A DNA stretch of 64,000 bases from Pelomyxa schiedti (taxonomy: Eukaryota > Evosea > Pelobiontida > Pelomyxidae): the NCBI GenBank assembly GCA_020536535.1, contig JAHLWZ010000811.1:1-64000 (forward strand), given 5' to 3'. Position 1 is the stretch's first letter, and every line of letters begins with the position of its first letter. Positions 1 through 11,434 of the stretch are shown one piece after another. Below the pieces are notes generated by a model that did not search any database, was not told the origin of the DNA, and saw only the letters and a list, made by a program, of their open reading frames with translations. Position numbers and translations under genes: made by a program.

Positions 1-35
1 CCCCCCCCCCCCCCCCCCTTTTTTTTTTTTTTTTT
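1..35. repeat. poly-C / poly-T homopolymer junction
   Basis: The window opens with 18 C followed by about 17 T. The T run leads straight into a 3' splice site ending in AG near position 52, so the tract probably lies at the end of an intron of the first gene. A C run joined to a T run is unusual compared with the plain T runs that precede other acceptors here, and it may also mark an assembly or sequencing limit. Confidence 0.8.
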
Positions 36-52
36 CTGATTTGTTTGTTCAG

Positions 53-1116
53 ATTCACGATAACGGAGGAGGGGGCATATACTGGAGGATGTAGTGATTA
101 TGTAGACAACAAAGTATACATAGTGTATGGCGGTTATAATGTACGAATCGATACTCTTGACCCTGTCACTGGTGTCGTTACTACGGGGTATATCTTAACA
201 AAAATAAAATTCTTTTTTCTGGGTTTTTATTGACTATGTCATTAGCACTAAATTCACACTCCCTGAGCAAGTGGCTGATATTAAATGCGATTCTGTGTGG
301 CACACAGTAGTGCTATTTACTTTGGCCGTTGGTCAAATGAGTGCTTCTGTGTATAATGTTGTTCCTGCCACAGGAGAGTTCACATTAAAGTCATATTATA
401 ACTCATCAGACTCCCAGCTTTGGTTAAGGTAGTACTCTTTCACAAGACGTTGGTTGGAGTTTTCACTTTTTACAGCTATGGAGACCAAACCTACGATAGT
501 GAGTCACATCAATTCTTTTTCCCGAATCTCTATGGCGAAAAACCTCCTGGACCCACTTATATTGGAGATATGATTGTGTTCAATTTGGATACTGGGGATG
601 TTTCCCTTTATCCTTGGGAAAATCAAGCCTTCCTCTTTGAGGTATTTCCAAAAAGACCTGTTACTTCCCGTGTCTAATTACTTTTAGTCTCCGTCTGCCA
701 TTCCTGGGGGAAAAACCCTCATCGGAAATAACATGTCATTCATTAGATCATTTGGAGACCGCAACATTAAGCGATCCTTCAGGAATCCAAGTAAGCTCTT
801 AGTAAATCCGTCACATCATAACCGGCATTCCACAATAGAACCACAGGCCGTGGACCAGTTTTTCACCACGTTGATGGTGAACGACTACAACGCCAACACA
901 TTCACCAACATTGGCCCCACTGACCCCCTCGATGGTGGAGTATGGGGAGTGGGTTCTGTGTATGATCCAGCAAGCAACCAGTATTACTTGTTCGAGGATG
1001 CACCCGCGGCCTTCAGCTACCTTCTGACTTGGGATGTTACAACCGGGGTCAGGACTCAGTCTCAATCTTTCGTATTGGACCCTTATATCTGGATGGGGTA
1101 TCTGACTGAGGCCTAA
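53..1116 (+). CDS. propeller-like protein, 5'-truncated
   Basis: Four exons can be joined in frame. Exon 1 starts after the AG at position 52, and the introns are about 187-243, 430-472 and 642-687, each GT...AG. The joined protein has repeated blade-like stretches with aromatic-rich beta strands and turns of the type YDPASNQYYLF or VFNLDTGDVSLYPW, like Kelch or other beta-propeller proteins. The 5' end is outside the window. A stop at 1114-1116 is the simplest end, but the next bases (about 1117-1157) would encode one more plausible strand in another frame, so the last exon boundary is uncertain. The gene converges on the phosphatase gene ending at 1230. No catalytic motif was seen, and secretion cannot be judged without the N-terminus. 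Confidence 0.55.
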
Positions 1117-1229
1117 ATGTAGTTGTTTGGCGAAACGGTGATAACACTGTCACGTAATTTATTTCTCTTGTTCTAAACACCCTTTTTTGGTTGAAATTAT
1201 TGTTATTATAATGTGTTGACAAAATTGTT

Positions 1230-3698
1230 TCATGAAATGATACAGCTGTCTTCTTCGGATTTTGTTGCAGAGGATGATGTGGTTGCTGCAACCACTTCCA
1301 ACAAAGACTTGGCGTTCTTTGAAGGTTTAGTGGGTCCAGAGTTTGTATACACTCCATCAAGGGTTTTCTCAAACCTACGGAGTTGTGCAACAAATCCAAG
1401 GTTGGGGCACACAATTGGCCGCTTTTCCCTGACCAGTGTGAAGGCGTCTTCATATCCCACATTACAGTGGTGCATGACGTAGGAAGTCACAATGGTAGCA
1501 GACCGGGATATTCCGGCGGCACTAGGGAAAGTTTGTTGGTTTTATTTATGTGGGTTTCAGAACGTGGGATCAACCAATGAACAAGGACACAGCCACCTCT
1601 TTGAAGTGCGTTGTCAATATACTGGTGGCATTTGGTGAAGTATGAGAATAAGTTCACTGTCGGTTGATCGTCCACTGGAATTGAAAGGTAGTCGAAAAGC
1701 TGAAATTATTGGGATACAGGAGAAAAAAGCCCGGAGATGGGAAGTACCGGAGGAAAGTATTTTGTATCCATGTCACAAACAGAAAGAATGTGGGTGATAC
1801 CACTTGACTTTTCGGGGTGTAAATTGCACGTATATAGGATGAATGACAGCATTGGAAACCTTGAGGAAATGCTTGTTTTGAGCTGCCCATATAGACCCAA
1901 GCCACAATCCAGGTAATATAAGATCGGCATCATGGGAAGTTGTCTCTATACATTGTGATGGAAGGGGAGTTTGTGCTCCGGGCATAGTCTGTGGAGGGGT
2001 TAGAATGATGGCACATCGAAAAGGAGAGTACCTTATTTCCTACAAAATTACATTTTCTGAGTGGTAGAAGCTTCAGCTCTTCAGGGAAAACTTCAATATC
2101 ATTATAGCTGGTTATAAATAAGAAGTAATGCAATTAATATAATTTAGTCGAAGTACCTCAAATCTAAGTTCTGAAGAGAAACAAGATCGGAAATTGTTGA
2201 GGGTATACTGGTAATACAATTTTTATTGACTGAAAGATGAAGCAACTTGGTGGCTTGTAGTACTTCGGGAAATACAGAAAAATCGTTGTCACTGGACTTT
2301 GGTTAGAAATTCACACCCAACATAATTGACCTACTTCAAATTGAGTGTTGTTAACAAAGGGATAAATCGCATGGTATCAGGGACTCGTTTAAGGTGATTG
2401 CAGGAGAGGTCAATGCTGTTTGATTGATTGAGGGGGTGGCGAAAGGATCACTAGAACTCACCTTCCTAGATGCATTAAGAGCCGCATATCTTCAAATGGT
2501 GGGGAAAATTCGGTTATATTGTTGTATTGCAGTTTCAATGTCTTTAGGGAGCTCAAGGAATACAAACACGATTCCACCATTGATAACTGGTTATTTGATA
2601 GATCCAATTCCACGAGAGAGGTGAGTGCCCCTGTATTCTGTTAATAATTCGGAAAGGTCTGTGAATTTATCAACCAAAGGATGGAGGCAGTGATGCGATG
2701 CTATTGTGCCCCGCCATAAGACTTTTCAATTTCGTCATACTACCTAAATACTCTAAGATCAAGATTAGTATAACTTCTACCAACCTATGTTGGAGGGGAT
2801 ATCTTGAATGGAATTAAAGGAGAGCAGTAAATGCTGCAAATTGGTAAGAGTCGCTATATTGAAGTGATTGAGTTTCTTTTGAAAAGGAAAGAAGTAGGTG
2901 GAATAAAAGTAAAGAAGAGAGCTGTACCTATCTGTTCTGGGATGTGAGTTATCTTGTTACTGCTTACAGAAAGAGAATCTAATGCTGTGAGTGAGAAGAC
3001 AGTACTTGGTATCTCGGTAAATGCATTTAGTGAAACTGACAATCTTGTCAATTTGGAAAGACTCTAATATGAAGGGTAGTTTGAATACTCTATTCAGTAG
3101 AAAATAGGGAAGAACACACAGAAATGGATTCTGGAAGGCAAACTAAGTTGTTGTCATTGAGTTCAAGGACCATTAAGTTGCACAACATGGACACAGAATC
3201 CGGTATCAAGGTTATCTTGTTGCTTGGTAACTGCAACTTAGCAAGTTGTTGGTCTTGCCAGAGACTTGGCGGAAATTTATGCGGAAGAGAGAAGTCTCTA
3301 AGTTGTAGGTTTTTGTTATTGTAAACTGTCTATTTCTTATAAGTACTTCATATAAATATAGTTTGTTGTCACGGACGGGCATTCTGGGTTTGTTTTTCCC
3401 CAGATAAGCAGACAAACCTGCAATAGACACGTAATTCACGTCTCTCCACAGTTTCGGCCACGCATGCTGCACGACCAAAGCCACCAGGGTCAGATGCAGC
3501 AGATGTAGTAAATGTAGTAGTGCTTGCGCTTGTGATTATGGGAGTACTCGTTGACGAGGAGGAAGAAGAAGACGTCGTGGTTGTTGTTGTAGTTGTGGTG
3601 GGTGCTGGTGCTGAATGTTGTGATGATAATGATGGGGTCGAGGCCATTCGGGGTTGTGAGAACTGTACACCAGTGATTGTTGTGGTAATTGATTTCAC
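1230..3698 (-). CDS. leucine-rich repeat dual-specificity phosphatase with CaaX tail
   Basis: About eleven short exons join in frame. After a Ser/Thr-rich N-terminus (3698 to about 3430) come at least nine LRRs of the type LxxLxLxxNxLxxIPxxI, mostly one or two per exon, covering about 3320-2050. Next is a dual-specificity phosphatase domain: the segment GLWLGSIWAAQN near 1900, then GITHILSV, then VDDQPTVNLFSYF, and finally the P-loop HCAAGISRS, which is split by an intron near 1520-1575. This matches HCxxGxxR(S/T), with Cys as nucleophile and Arg as phosphate binder. The protein ends CIIS, a CaaX prenylation signal that would tether it to membrane. The family is known from Dictyostelium (MPL-type MAPK phosphatases) and Entamoeba. 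Its likely role is dephosphorylating MAP kinases or similar targets. Start choice: ATG at 3698; exon 1 joining is less certain than the rest. Confidence 0.85.
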
Positions 3699-4260
3699 AA
3701 GCGGGCGGAAATCAGCTGTTGTTTCAGAGAAGGGACCATTCGGAAGAATGCTGGATTACCCTGTTCTCTCCTGAACCAAACTTGCACAGCGCACTCGACA
3801 GCCGCAGCTGGCAGCTGTGTGCTTTGTTAGTGTCCCTGGTAATGCTTGTTTCCGATCTCTCGGAGGACACGGAAAAAAGTCGCGTTGAAACGTGCACTTC
3901 ATTCATATCAGAAAATACAAGAAACAAAATTTTAAGTCCGGGAAGGTGGGTAGGCAGTTGTGGGTGGGGAGATGGGAACGGAGGTGAGGGGCTCTTGGGA
4001 AGGAGCTCCTTTCAAACCTCCTCGGATCAAGGGGGTGTCCGCCAGATATACAATACAGTACAGACCCAACAACAGTTCGCCAAGAGTGCGGCGAGCGGCG
4101 TCGTGGCGTCGAGGTTTGTTGTTGTTGTTTCGTTGTTGGCTCCTGTTGTTTGGGTCTGTTCTGCGTGTCACCTGGCTGAATTTATCCCCTTTGCTTCTCC
4201 ACTCACGCACCACACATTCTTCCTTGGTACCTCCCTTCCGTCGGCGTGTGGCTCTGGTGC
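3699..4260. other. intergenic region, no supported gene
   Basis: This stretch lies between the start of the LRR-phosphatase and the 3' end of the TULIP-PqiA gene, both on the minus strand. Open frames on both strands have no repeat, domain or splice logic and mostly mirror each other. It most likely holds the phosphatase promoter and 5' leader plus the 3' flank of the other gene. Confidence 0.5.
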
Positions 4261-7200
4261 TTAATTGAGAGGAATCTTTTGGCTTCCTCTCTCTCCCAGG
4301 GCCTTGTGCGCGCTCTTCATGACAATAAATGTCACGATGTCGTACACAACTGCGGCTCCAAATAGCATCCAGCACCCTTGCTCCAGTGTGGCAATGACAT
4401 CAAAGCATGTATCATAACCGCCGAGAAGGGGGTCCATGTACTTGGCTAGTAGGACATCAACCCCGACGCAGTAATCCGCGACGATAAACAGCGCCAGTTG
4501 TTCGATTTCCAGAAGCGCAGCGAGAATAGACACAACAAAGACCTTGGAGGTGTTAGCAGAAAACTTGAACAATTCGATTGTGACATACATCCAGGGATGC
4601 CCAAGCATTCAGAACCTCGCAGAAGGTGTACCAATGCCGCTGAGTGCGTCTACTCATTGGGATGAGCCATAAAACTAGCAGGGCTATCAGATGAATGACT
4701 GGGAGGCATATTGCTGTGAGCAGGAATACAGCTTGCACTGTCCTTACAGTAAATGAATTGGGCTCTGCTGTGGCACCGGGCACCTTGAAGGCTATACTGA
4801 TAACGGAATATGTTGCTTCACTAAAAGCTGGGTGAGAAAAGGCATGGACAGAGATGTTTCCTACCTCGGTGAAGAGTACGGTTGCAATACGTCTAAGAGC
4901 CAACCGGCAGCCCCCTTGAAAGAGAATGAAAATGAGGGGGTAATGAGGCCAAGAACGAGAACAGCGAGAGTGAATATGAGACCAAATACAACCATCAGAT
5001 TAAACAGCACACGGACGAAAGTTGTCTTCGTGTGCATCACGTGGACACACAGTGCCTCGAGATTTGAGGAAGCTTCATCAGCTTGCTTTTTAGAAGGTGA
5101 TTCAGCATAGCGATGAAGTGCCACCAGGATATGTGAGAGAATCAAAGAAAACATTGTCCCCAGCATTAAAGTCAAGAACCCGTACAAAGGATCCACGAAA
5201 ACAACGATCTGGAAGGGATCTGTGTTTCCCGCAGGCTCATAGGGGGGGAATTCAATGATCATGTGAAAGGCCACAAGCATCATAACCATGACATAAGAAT
5301 CGAGCATTGACCACTTGCCAAAAGCGTCTATACAGATATTAACATATGTTCTCGTAACAAGGATGGAGGTGTTACCTAAGAACATGAGAAGGTACTCCCT
5401 GGATTTCACTGATACGATCTTAACTGGGGCAACCCATGCGGCAAACATCAGGACTAATTTCAAGTAAGGCCAAGCTCCAGAGAATATGCAAATCAAAAGG
5501 GACAAAGGCCATACTCCCGCCAGCCACATATCCTAGATATGAATAAGAATGAGGAGTATTAATGAAAAGCATACATGAACACTGTTCGCCAACGTGAACG
5601 CAAACATTGGTGGAAAGTTTACAGAACGGCCAAGACCAGTGATCAAAGCTAAGTAAACTGATGCTCCACCAGATGTATTGGAAGACACAAATATCATCAT
5701 GTTGAGACAAATCAAAAGAGGCATGAGGTATCGCATCCACGCAGGTATCTTGGGATGGAGAATAAGGCAAGGGTGTTGTTCTTGCTCAGTTTTGAGAGGA
5801 GACATTTCTGAATATGGACTGTCTGCCTCTTTTTTAGCCTTCTTCCTGTACCTTTGAATGCAGATACATATTCCTGTAACAATAAAGAATACAAGGAAGG
5901 ACCCAATGATGGAACTGTAGGTTGCGTAGGGGTTGGGCCTGTCCAATTTATATGGAACGTCCTCTTGATATTCGCACTCTGCCTCATTAAGCCCAGTGGA
6001 CATCAGATCGTTCAGCATTACAACCACAGGACCTGCAACAAAGCCATTCAAGAAGGCGGGGACACACTGCTCAAAAGATGTCGTAAGTAGAAGAAGTACA
6101 TCATCTATTGCTTGGTCGACGTCATCTTCAAGATCACCAGCTGAAGCGACAAGCCCTAGTTGCGCTATGGTGATATTAAAAAGCAACTCTGTAATGGCGG
6201 TGCTGTTTGCTCCAAATATCCCCAGTAGGCACTGTGGATCCATGCACATTGTATTTGTGTAATTTTCTGATCTCTGTGGATATACCGTAACTTGGAAGGT
6301 ATTGTCTAGAACATTTTCTTCCAGCTTCAGTGTGAAGCGAGCTTCTTCGTATAGCCAGTGAGAATCATGAATGACATCTGAGGCAACAGAAACATTGACG
6401 GAAAAAGTAGCATTCAGGGAAATGACCCCCAGATTCGTTTCAGAAACAAGCGTATACAATTCGTGTGGAATAAGCAGTTGGAATGTCTTCCATGTGTTAA
6501 GCCCTCCAATGGAGAGGTCTAAGATGCCCAAGTCGAGTCTCCCGAGGCCTGGGATCTCAATAGGGATCATGATGTCTAAATCATCGAAAAAGAAACTACC
6601 TAGTTCAAGGTCAGTTCAAGAATTATGAGCAGGCTAAGATACCAGTGCCATTTGTAATAACATTGATGAGATCATTAAGTCCTAAAGTACCATTGATGCC
6701 GATAAATTCATTGAACATATAATCCAACATGTTTACTAAAGCACTTTCACTCAAGTTGAAAGCTCCTGGCTTGAGGAGAGGAATGGCATGTGGTGGTTGG
6801 GGGAGGATGTATGGATATATGACCGAATTGAGGTAGGTGAGAACTTCAGTGAGGTTGTCGTTTACGAGAACGTGAAGAAGATCACATATCACAACCTCCA
6901 AGGCCTTCTCAAGAGCAGGAATGGTGTTGTTCTTCATAAGAATTTCGTCCATCTGCTCAGCAAAGTTGCCTCCTGTGAAGTTGAGCTCAGAGATCACGAT
7001 GTCGCTGAAGCACTTGGTGACATTGGCAGCAGTTGCTAGCCCCACGTCATCTTGCTGCAGAGTAATTTCCACATCCACAGATGAATTTGTTACCGTTGCA
7101 ACGAGTGTTCCGGCGCCGTAATCCACTGTTCTTCCGTGCTTGTTTATTGCGCTGAATGCAGCAAAGCAGGAAGTTCCCAGCCCAAATACACCAAGCTCAA

Positions 7201-7486
7201 CGCTGTTTCTCTCCAAATCCACGCTGGAAGAAACTTCTTCTAGCGATATTCCATGACAAGTAATGTTGGTGATGTTACACCAAACCTCGTGAAAAGTGAC
7301 AAATGTGTAGTTGAAGTAGAGCTGCTGATCAGGAACCGTAATAGAGAAATCGGCAAGCCAACACCGTAAATCGCACGGCCCGTCATCAGTTGTGTGGGCC
7401 TCTCCGGATCTTGCGGAGGAAACACAAAGCAAAGAAACAAGGCAAAACACGAACAAACAGAAACACGACTGGATCTTGGCCTGCAT
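4261..7486 (-). CDS. TULIP/BPI-like ectodomain fused to PqiA-type membrane domain
   Basis: Five exons splice cleanly: 7486 to about 6640, 6597 to about 5579, about 5529 to 4863, about 4820 to 4593, and about 4547 to 4261. An N-terminal signal peptide is followed by about 450 residues rich in N-glycosylation sites. Their pattern (IxVPDQxLYFNYT, GISLEEV, TLQQDDVGLA, CFSDIVISELNFTGG) resembles BPI/LBP-type lipid-binding TULIP domains. About ten membrane spans follow, including GAWPYLKLVLM, FGKWSMLDSYVMV and, across the last intron, NAWASLDVFVVS. The last two are the paired signature segments of PqiA (paraquat-inducible protein A), so the module appears duplicated as in bacteria. Bacterial PqiA works with an MCE lipid-transfer protein; here a lipid-binding region is covalently attached, which suggests lipid movement at a membrane. 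PqiA assignment is good; the TULIP call is by pattern only. Confidence 0.75.
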
Positions 7487-7546
7487 CTCCGGTGCACTGG
7501 CACAACAAAGTTGCTGCCGGGCTTACACTTTTTTGTTTTTTTTTTT

Positions 7547-7798
7547 TTATGCTGCTACGGGGGAATTTCGTACCACCAACTTTTCTTCGTAAAAAGGGGC
7601 AATAATTACTCTATTTAGTATCGGTGCACCAAAGATGCCGTGGTGATCCAAAGGTGCAATCTCATTATCTCCGAATCTAAAAATTCTGGGTGGGAACAAC
7701 CACGAATTACTGTCGCGAAATTTCCTGTGAAAAAAAAACATCGAGAATGAGACAAAGAGCATACCAATAATAGCGCCAAACACACCCCACAGCGACAT
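7547..7798 (-). CDS. small single-span membrane protein or short spliced ORF
   Basis: The ATG at 7798 opens an 83-residue frame whose first 25 residues are strongly hydrophobic. The stretch from about 7765 to 7726 also looks like an intron (GTATGC...TTTTTTTTTCACAG). Spliced, it gives a different protein of about 48 residues ending at 7615. I cannot tell which form is real. The start is only 12 bp from the start of the divergent CUE-domain gene at 7811, which is extremely tight even for this region and lowers confidence. No family was recognised. Confidence 0.35.
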   Translation of the reverse strand: MSLWGVFGAIIGMLFVSFSMFFFHRKFRDSNSWLFPPRIFRFGDNEIAPLDHHGIFGAPILNRVIIAPFYEEKLVVRNSPVAA

Positions 7799-7810
7799 CG
7801 TGATATCAAC

Positions 7811-8586
7811 ATGTCCGACACATCCGCGGAAGAAACGTTGTACCAAATGTTCCCTGCGTGCCCTAGATTTATGGTTAGGTGTGCGCCATCTGCTATATCT
7901 GTTTTTGTTGTTGTTTGTGGGGGTTGATGTTTCTTTGGTACCTTGTTTGTTTTACCCATAATAGAGAAGCATTGAGGAGTCACCCTAATAGCGTGGAGAG
8001 CGCTGCGGTGTCGTTGCTGTGCCTCGATTCGTTGTCTCCAGCTGAGCTTCATCAGAGGCGCAAGAAGGCGCTCGAGGACGAGATTGGGATGCTGGAGGCC
8101 GAGGCGGAGGATTTGAGGAGGGTGGCTCTAGAAGTAAGGCCGACGTCGGTTGCGACCCCCCAAGATCCGGTATGAAAAATTGATGCCACTCAATCTCGCG
8201 AAGCCTGACTTGTGTAACTAGGACCAAACTAAAGACCATGAGAAGTTGGTTGAGGATTTGTTGAAGGTGAGTAGTAGGGGCGGATCTCACACCTGCTGTA
8301 AGTTTTTTCAATAACGCGAAAATTGTAGGAACTGTCCCACAAGGAGGAAGAAGTGTGCAGCCTGCGCGCCGCGGCTTTGTCTGTCATTGATGACCACAAC
8401 CAAGGGGGTTCACTCAAAGATCTGATGAAGAGGCTTCCGTATGCTGAGGAGCTCGTTGTGCGCGCCGGACGTGGCGCCAAGGACGCCTGTGTGCAGATCC
8501 AAGGCTGGTTTGAGATTATGGGAGCTATGGCACACGAGTGGTACTACGACGTGATTGCGAACAGGGCTCACATATCGCCCGACTGA
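7811..8586 (+). CDS. CUE-domain coiled-coil protein
   Basis: Four exons join in frame from the ATG at 7811; introns are about 7879-7959, 8132-8220 and 8268-8329. The first 45 residues read ETLYQMFPACPRFMVREAL and then a helix ending VSLLCLD. This is the length and pattern of a CUE domain, the three-helix ubiquitin-binding module, with a hydrophobic-Phe-Pro near the start and a Leu-Leu near the end. About 60 residues of charged coiled coil follow, then a compact C-terminal helical region ending HISPD. It is probably a soluble cytoplasmic adaptor that recognises mono-ubiquitin. The C-terminal part is not a family I recognise. It shares a 12-bp divergent start region with the small minus-strand ORF. 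Confidence 0.65.
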
Positions 8587-8978
8587 GACCAAAAGCACTG
8601 CATAGTACCCAGAGATCAAATATGTCTGTTTGTTTTTTGTTTTGTTCTTTTGGTGTTTATTTCCGTTGGTGTCACGGTGGTCCGTTCTGGTCAGTAGGCA
8701 GCCGAAAAAAAAAGTGAGAATCGCAGGCAGTGCCTGGTTCCTATTGGTTACCAAAACCCCAACTTGCCGTAAATTCAGGAACCCAAAACTCAGAGTCCCC
8801 AGTTGTTGTTCCAGTTCTTCCTGGACCTGAGATCAGATGCTTGTAAGTACTCCCCAACGGGATCAACGATGTGCACATCAGTCCGGACTGAGGCCCAGAT
8901 CGCAGGTGCTAATCTGATAAGTACAGTTCATCGTAGATCGGAGAATACCAAACGAAAAAAAGAGAAAAGCGAAGAGCC
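8587..8978. other. intergenic region, no supported gene
   Basis: The region holds the 3' flank of the CUE-domain gene and the promoter and leader of the 5'-nucleotidase gene. Frames on both strands are short and lack any motif or plausible splice partners. No strong repeat was seen. Confidence 0.5.
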
Positions 8979-11337
8979 ATGGCTCGTTTACTCGGCCTAG
9001 TTGTCATTTCTGTGCTCTTTGTTTGTCGGTGTTGTTGTGACCAAGACGAAAAAATCATTGTGCTGCACACTAACGATTTTCACGGCAATTTGGAACCGTA
9101 TGAGTTCTCGTATTAATTACTTTAACGGGCCACCGTTACGCGTATTAGTTTTACTATATGGCGAGATCTAGCTCCTTGTGTAGCGCTAAACAAGGAATAA
9201 CAACTAGGGACGACACCGGGGCTGGTGGATCTGCACATATTGCGTGGTTGGTGGAACAAATTCGAGGATATGAGGATGACCACACCCACGTATTGTTGGT
9301 GGATGTAGGCGACGTATTTTTTAGCGCCCCGGCTATTTCCGAACTTGTTGAGGGCGAGAGTACCGTTGAGATCTACAATACTATGGGTGAGTATTTCAAA
9401 CAAATTTCCTCACTGAGTTTTTTTTTTTTTTTTTAAATCCCGGGATATTTATATATTTATTAGGGTACCAAGTCGCTGCTATTGGCAACCATGAATTTGA
9501 CAAAGGAATAGATGTCCTTGCAGGTTTTCTACATTCATCACAAATTATCACAGCAAATAAACCAACAAAAGATAGAATAAATCAGTCCAACTTTGTCTGG
9601 GTTTCAGCTAATATCATTCTTGATGGCACTGAGTGGGACCAACCTTCCTGGATACAACCATATACCTTTCTACAAGCTGGCTCCTTTACTGTTGGCATCT
9701 TAGGGCTAATAACCACTGAGACACCTATCGTTGCAGCACCAGGTGTTCTTGCTGGTATGGAAAATGTGACCATCCCTTTTGCCAATTACCTAGAATGAAT
9801 ACGACAGGCCTTCATTTCCGGGATATGCTAGAAACTACTCTGCACTACTATGACGAGATTGAGGCCGCCAGTGACATCATTATCATTCTGGCACATTGTG
9901 GCACTGAAGACTCCTTGACAAATGGCGTAACCTACTCAGTAAGCATCCAACGGAATGGTGCACCACTAAATATCCAAGGGAACGAAAACTCTTGCCCAAG
10001 GTCTTGCTGATGCCTCCAAACCAGTTGCTGCGATACTTGGTGGTCATACCAATGAGGTCATACAACCACCCATGTATGTTGATGGTATCTATATTGCAGA
10101 GGCTGGGTATAAAGGGTACTATGTGGGCCAAGTAAGTACTTCTCAAACTGTCTTTCAACACTTAGGAAGTACTAGATTGAGGTTAACATTTCCCCTGACA
10201 CACAAACCTATGAAGTATCCAATGGGTGCCTCCATGCAATCTCTGATAGCACTTGTGGTGAAGATACTGCTGTAGCCACTGAAGTTGCCTACTGGAATGC
10301 AGAAGTAGAGCCCCTCACGAGTACTGTACTTGGTACTACAACAGTAAACCTCACGAGAACTGATTCTGGTGAAAGCCTCATGGTGCATCAAACTCGGTCC
10401 TATCTTGCAACTTTTTTACTTTTATAGGGTGACTTTTCCAGTGATGGAGTATTGTGGGCAGCAGATTGGTGGGATAATGACAAAATAGACCAGAGTATAG
10501 ATATTGGCTTCAATAATCCTGGTGGTCTCAGAGCAGATATCACGTGTCCTCATACAAGTAATGCCCTTTAAGTATTCATTTGCATTCATCTCCTTAGGTA
10601 TATGTAATGTAACTTGGGGTGACACGTTTGAGGTTTTGCCATTTGGAAATACATTGTATGTAATGAGTCTTACTGGACAGCAGGAAGGCAAGACTTAACT
10701 CAACTTCGTATCTAACTTGTACAATTTAGATCATCGACGTTCTTGTTCAGGGGGCATCGTTATCTAAGGGAATGATCCAGGTGTCAGCTGGGCTCTCTTT
10801 TGAGTGGTGGAACACTGGAACCGATTATGGTGTACAAAATGTGCAACTTAAGGGAACGGCTATATCTCTTGTCAAGTCCTACAAGTGGGTGCCTACCAAT
10901 GACACATTTAAATTCACCTGCGGTGTAGAATAGCAGTTAATTCTTTCCTTGCCGAAGGGGGTGACTCTTGGCTCACATTCTTGAATGGCACTGACAGAAC
11001 TGACACACAGGTATTTTTAAAAATTTATGAGTGAATGAGTTACTTCCTACAGTATAATGATCAAGAGAGTCTAAATGCGTACATCACTGACACTGCTGGT
11101 CTCTCTACACATATTGACTCTGTGGACATAGCATGGGGAAGGGCAACAGAGGTTTCCGGGCCCTCAAAAACACCTGCCTACAGTAGTGCCCTGTACCCAA
11201 GGAAGAGCAAACGCCCCAAAGTTTTCTTGGGAGAATCACCCAACAACTGTACCATACTGACGGGTTCCTCTGCACACCTGTCACCCTTATTCTCTGTCCT
11301 CATGTTTGTCATATTTAATGTTGTCCTGTACTTGTAA
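8979..11337 (+). CDS. secreted/anchored 5'-nucleotidase (UshA/CD73 family)
   Basis: The protein starts with a signal peptide, then the metallophosphatase motifs: IVLHTNDFHGNLEP (metal-binding DxH), VDVGDVFF, AAIGNHEFDKG (catalytic NHE), IIILAHCG and ILGGHTNE. The C-terminal 5'-nucleotidase domain follows with NPGGLRAD, WGDTFEVLPFGNTL and VNSFLAEGGD. At least eight short introns are needed; most are clean GT-AG, e.g. 9098-9204, about 9752-9801 and about 10888-10932. One junction near 10685-10730 has no GT donor in the right phase and may be non-canonical. The tail is a short linker and a hydrophobic C-terminus (SPLFSVLMFVIFNVVLYL) typical of a GPI-anchor signal or tail anchor. The enzyme would hydrolyse extracellular or lumenal nucleoside monophosphates to nucleosides for uptake. 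Confidence 0.9.
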
Positions 11338-11434
11338 AAACGAGGAATTATTTTTCTTGTAGTTCCAAAAGAAAGAAGTTTGTTTTTGATCTAGGACACT
11401 GTACACAAAAAAAACATTTTTTAACACCAACACG

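Noticed and set aside
3689-4264. 191-codon plus-strand ORF upstream of the LRR-phosphatase
   Set aside because: No domain, no splice partners, opposing frames equally open, and it lies antisense to the leader of the minus-strand gene.
8410-8754. 114-codon minus-strand ORF over the CUE gene end
   Set aside because: Antisense to coding sequence, no motif, no splice support.
9790-9805. Apparent frameshift in the 5'-nucleotidase
   Set aside because: Resolved by an intron from about 9752 to 9801 (GTATGG...ACGACAG), so no mutation is needed.
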